Shown here: positions 5,436 through 7,521 of the stretch, piece by piece
Layout of the letters: each line of letters begins with the position of its first letter
Position numbering within the stretch: position 1 is the first letter of the stretch
The notes under the pieces: generated by a model
What the model was told of the DNA's origin: nothing
Seen by the model: only the letters and a program-made list of their open reading frames with translations
The model's database searches: none
Made by a program: the position numbers and the translations under genes
Assembly: GCA_018673255.1 (NCBI GenBank)
Contig: JABHDC010000228.1
Location: 1-7,521 of the forward strand
Source of the DNA: Gemmatimonadota bacterium
GTDB lineage: Bacteria; Latescibacterota; UBA2968; UBA8231
Direction of reading: 5' to 3'
DNA: 7,521 nt

Positions 5436-6956
5436 ATGCAACCGACACCGCCCCAATCACTTGCGCCGACGAGACCCGCCCACGTGAACGACGGTCAACT
5501 CCGAGATATCCTGCCCCTGTTGCGCCCGCGCTCGGCAGAGCCCACCCTCTTCAGCCAGACGGTGTGGTATCTGCTGTGGATCGGGGTGACGGTCCTGATC
5601 GTCCTCTACTTCTACCGTATCTACCGCCAACGCAAGCAACGCCACGCTGAATTTCTCGTCTTCTGTCAGGAGGCGGGCATCAGTGATGCTCAGACGCGGT
5701 TGCTGGAACGTATCGCCCGCGCCCGGAAGTTGCGCCAGCCGGAGCGCCTGCTGAGCAATGCCCACACCTTCGAACGCCAGGTGGGCGGCTACGCTCAGGA
5801 TCTCGCCCGCAAGCAACGCAAGAGCAAGCAGTTGCGGCAGATCGCGCGCCTTCGTGAAGATCTCGGATTCAACTATCTGCCCGCGGATCAGGCGCTGATC
5901 TCGACACGCCAGATCGACCGTGGCCAGGCCGTGTTGATCACCGATGTCGACGAACGTACGCTCGAGGAAATCCTGGTGCCCTGGCTGATTCTGGATCGGG
6001 ACGAGGCGGTGATCGAGTTGTCGCCCCTTCTGCGTGAAGCGGCCGGCCACGACCACCAGCGCGGTGAAGATTTGACGGTGCGCTTCTGGCGTGAAGGAGA
6101 CACGGAATACGAGTTCCACACACACGTGCGGTCGGTGACGGGTCAGAACATGACCATCACCCACGCCACGCGCGTGGAACGCCGGCAGCATCGGGACTTC
6201 TACCGCATCCATGTAGATTTCCCACTCGATCTCTACGGCCTGCCTCAAGCGGGGCAAGAGGAAGAGGCCTCGCAGTCACCACCTGAGGAAGCAGCCATCG
6301 CCATGTTGGGTGGGAATGAGCCGGCAGATGGGGCGCAGGACCAGGAGATATCCGAAGATGCCCCGCAGGAGGCTGTGACACGCCCTGCCGGCGCGCTACC
6401 TGAACCGCCAGAGGATGCCGAACGACTACACGTTCGCGTGCAGAATCTGTCTGCCGGTGGTCTGGCCATACTGGTGGCCGCCGGCTCACTGCCGGACGGA
6501 AGCCTGCCGACAGACTCTGGGCCAGCCCAGTGGGTGTGGATGATCAACCCGGCCTTCGAGGGAGACTACCCGCTGGCTGGCGTGACCTGCAGGGCGGTGA
6601 GCTCGGAGATGGAAGAGGGTCAACAGCTGGTGAAAATGCAGTTTGAAGCGCTGCCATCCACGGTGGAGAAGGAAATCGTCCAGCGCGTCTACCAGCACCA
6701 ACTCGACACGGCCGGTGGCGCCCCCTCGCACCAACAGCCACATCCTGCCCATGATACGGACAATGCCCTCATCAGTGAGGTAATCACCGTAGATGGCGAT
6801 GAACTCAGGCCCCCGACAGCTGACGCTGGCACTCCTGGTCAGGCGACACCTGGCGCTGGGGGGCCAGGCACAGAAGATCCCGACCTGGACAGACCTGGCC
6901 GGGATTCTCGCGGACACGCCGGCGAAGGGTCGTCCGACCGCCCTGAGGCTGCCTGA
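5436..6956 (+). CDS. Membrane-anchored PilZ-domain protein (predicted c-di-GMP receptor)
   Basis: This 506-residue protein probably binds cyclic di-GMP on the cytoplasmic side of the inner membrane. A single hydrophobic helix at about 42-60 is followed by RIYRQRKQR, so the positive-inside rule puts the C-terminal bulk in the cytoplasm. A helical linker (about 70-142) contains L-x-x-P-x-x-LL-S and FE patterns. Residues about 145-245 look like a YcgR-type N-terminal PilZ partner domain. The PilZ domain begins with RRQHR (R249, R253; the RxxxR c-di-GMP motif), then DFYRI. The second motif, NLSAGG (N337, S339, G342), comes only after an acidic, Pro/Ala-rich insert at about 268-328. The tail after about 425 is low-complexity and probably disordered. 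Family members act as flagellar brakes or regulators of surface attachment, but the target here is unknown. No Shine-Dalgarno precedes ATG 5436; GTG 5484 is an alternative start that keeps the membrane helix. Confidence 0.82.
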   Translation: MQPTPPQSLAPTRPAHVNDGQLRDILPLLRPRSAEPTLFSQTVWYLLWIGVTVLIVLYFYRIYRQRKQRHAEFLVFCQEAGISDAQTRLLERIARARKLRQPERLLSNAHTFERQVGGYAQDLARKQRKSKQLRQIARLREDLGFNYLPADQALISTRQIDRGQAVLITDVDERTLEEILVPWLILDRDEAVIELSPLLREAAGHDHQRGEDLTVRFWREGDTEYEFHTHVRSVTGQNMTITHATRVERRQHRDFYRIHVDFPLDLYGLPQAGQEEEASQSPPEEAAIAMLGGNEPADGAQDQEISEDAPQEAVTRPAGALPEPPEDAERLHVRVQNLSAGGLAILVAAGSLPDGSLPTDSGPAQWVWMINPAFEGDYPLAGVTCRAVSSEMEEGQQLVKMQFEALPSTVEKEIVQRVYQHQLDTAGGAPSHQQPHPAHDTDNALISEVITVDGDELRPPTADAGTPGQATPGAGGPGTEDPDLDRPGRDSRGHAGEGSSDRPEAA

Positions 6957-6971
6957 AGCCAGACGTCAGGG
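6941..6971. repeat. Inverted repeat across the PilZ stop codon, candidate convergent-gene terminator
   Basis: CCCTGA at 6941-6946 pairs with TCAGGG at 6966-6971, and inside it GGCT at 6947-6950 pairs with AGCC at 6957-6960 around a 6-base loop. A 5-base bulge (AGACG) lies between the arms on one side. The stem covers the TGA stop at 6954-6956 and lies between two convergent genes, where a bidirectional terminator would be expected. There is no T-run on either strand, so it is not a standard intrinsic terminator. Confidence 0.35.
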
Positions 6972-7001
6972 CATAGGTGCCAAGGCCATAGGTGTCAGGG
7001 C
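6966..7001. repeat. Imperfect short direct repeats between convergent genes
   Basis: CATAGGTG occurs at 6972-6979 and again at 6987-6994, a period of 15 bases. TCAGGGCA occurs at 6966-6973 and 6995-7002. Together they form about two and a half imperfect 15-base units filling most of the 46-bp gap between the PilZ gene and the HupE-like gene. The arrangement suggests local slippage; no function is evident. Confidence 0.5.
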
Positions 7002-7002
7002 A

Positions 7003-7521
7003 CTATATCGGCATGTAGGAAAGGTCGAAGACGCGTTCCACGAGCCAGCCGATGCCGAAGAGGAAGATGACGGCAGAGGCAACGCGCACAAGCCGCTGCT
7101 GGTACCCCCGACGGACCGCAAACAGAATCAGCGGCAGCATGACCGAGACGATGATGATCTGACCGATCTCGACCCCCACATTGAAGGCCAGCAACGAAGC
7201 CACCAGCCCTTCGGTGGGCAGGCCCAGGTCTCGCAAGACGTTGGCGAAGCCGAAACCGTGAACAAAGCCGAAAGCAAAGGTGAGCATCCACCGGTGTGAG
7301 GCATCCCGCAACCAGAAGTTCTCCAACGCCACATACACAATACTCAGCGCAATACCCGCCTCGACCCAGCGTGTGGGCAGGGTCACCACGTCGAGGGCGG
7401 CGAGGAGGAGGGTGATGCTGTGAGCGACGGTGAAGGCACTGACGATCTTCACCAGGGGCCCCAGGCGCGTGCCGATGACGATGAGGGCGGCCAGGAACAT
7501 GATGTGGTCGTAGCCGATGAA
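7003..7521 (-). CDS. HupE/UreJ-family multi-pass membrane protein (C-terminal part)
   Basis: The frame enters from the right edge and ends at TAG 7005-7003, giving 172 visible residues; the start lies beyond the window. It is strongly hydrophobic with about six predicted membrane segments. HupE/UreJ signatures are clear: GYDHIMFL at the edge, FTVAHSITL (about 30-38 from the edge), HGFGFA (about 88-93) and FNVGVEIGQ (about 113-121). Histidines and acidic residues within these membrane segments are the putative metal-binding positions. Known HupE and UreJ proteins are nickel or cobalt permeases linked to hydrogenase or urease, but many family members are stand-alone and uncharacterised. Nothing here concerns nickel enzymes, so transport of a metal is only a family-based guess. 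An ATG at 7500-7498 lies inside the conserved region and is probably not the true start. The gene converges on the PilZ gene. Confidence 0.85.
   Translation of the reverse strand, partial: FIGYDHIMFLAALIVIGTRLGPLVKIVSAFTVAHSITLLLAALDVVTLPTRWVEAGIALSIVYVALENFWLRDASHRWMLTFAFGFVHGFGFANVLRDLGLPTEGLVASLLAFNVGVEIGQIIIVSVMLPLILFAVRRGYQQRLVRVASAVIFLFGIGWLVERVFDLSYMPI

Noticed and set aside
5432..5650. 72-codon plus-strand frame starting four bases before the PilZ ATG
   Set aside because: It is in a different frame from the PilZ gene, short and Arg/Pro-rich; the PilZ frame explains the region.
5457..6257. 266-codon minus-strand frame opposite the PilZ gene
   Set aside because: The plus strand encodes a membrane helix and PilZ motifs here; the antisense translation has no family features.
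6793..7299. 168-codon plus-strand frame over the PilZ tail and the HupE-like gene
   Set aside because: Most of it is antisense to the HupE/UreJ signatures and rich in charged low-complexity sequence.

Overview
This is a 7.5 kb bacterial chromosomal window of high GC content (roughly 60%), densely coding, with overlapping or closely spaced genes. The PilZ-type c-di-GMP receptor and HupE/UreJ-type membrane protein suggest a Gram-negative bacterium, probably a proteobacterium. That placement is inferred from gene content and composition; no rRNA or other taxonomic marker is present. No tRNA, insertion sequence, CRISPR array or phage gene was seen.

Region 1 (1-5301) is a carbohydrate or sugar-acid catabolic locus. 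A divergent gene on the minus strand is cut by the left edge; its 27 visible codons look like the N-terminus of a dihydrodipicolinate synthase/2-keto-3-deoxy-acid aldolase family protein. A gap of about 60 bp holding a small palindrome separates it from five plus-strand genes. These encode a creatininase-family amidohydrolase, an L-arabinose/L-fucose-isomerase-like protein, a HpcH/HpaI class II aldolase, a PfkB/ribokinase-family sugar kinase and a D-galactonate-dehydratase-like member of the mandelate racemase/enolase superfamily. Gaps are -4, 78, 19 and 27 bp, so this is probably one operon. The enzymes make chemical sense together: the dehydratase would turn an aldonate into a 2-keto-3-deoxy acid, and the HpcH aldolase (or the divergent DapA-like protein) would cleave it to pyruvate plus an aldehyde. 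The isomerase and kinase could handle a free aldose/ketose, and the creatininase-type enzyme may hydrolyse a lactone or amide. The actual substrate cannot be read from the sequence, and no transporter or regulator lies in the window.

Region 2 (about 5281-5435) is a non-coding junction. It contains a 45-bp tandem duplication that starts inside the last codons of the dehydratase gene and repeats its stop codon. It also holds two copies of a 10-bp palindrome and a further inverted repeat.

Region 3 (5436-7521) is unrelated in function. A plus-strand gene encodes a membrane-anchored PilZ-domain protein with an acidic insert inside the PilZ domain and a long disordered tail. It converges on a minus-strand HupE/UreJ-family multi-pass membrane protein gene that runs off the right edge. 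The 46-bp gap between them holds inverted and direct repeats.
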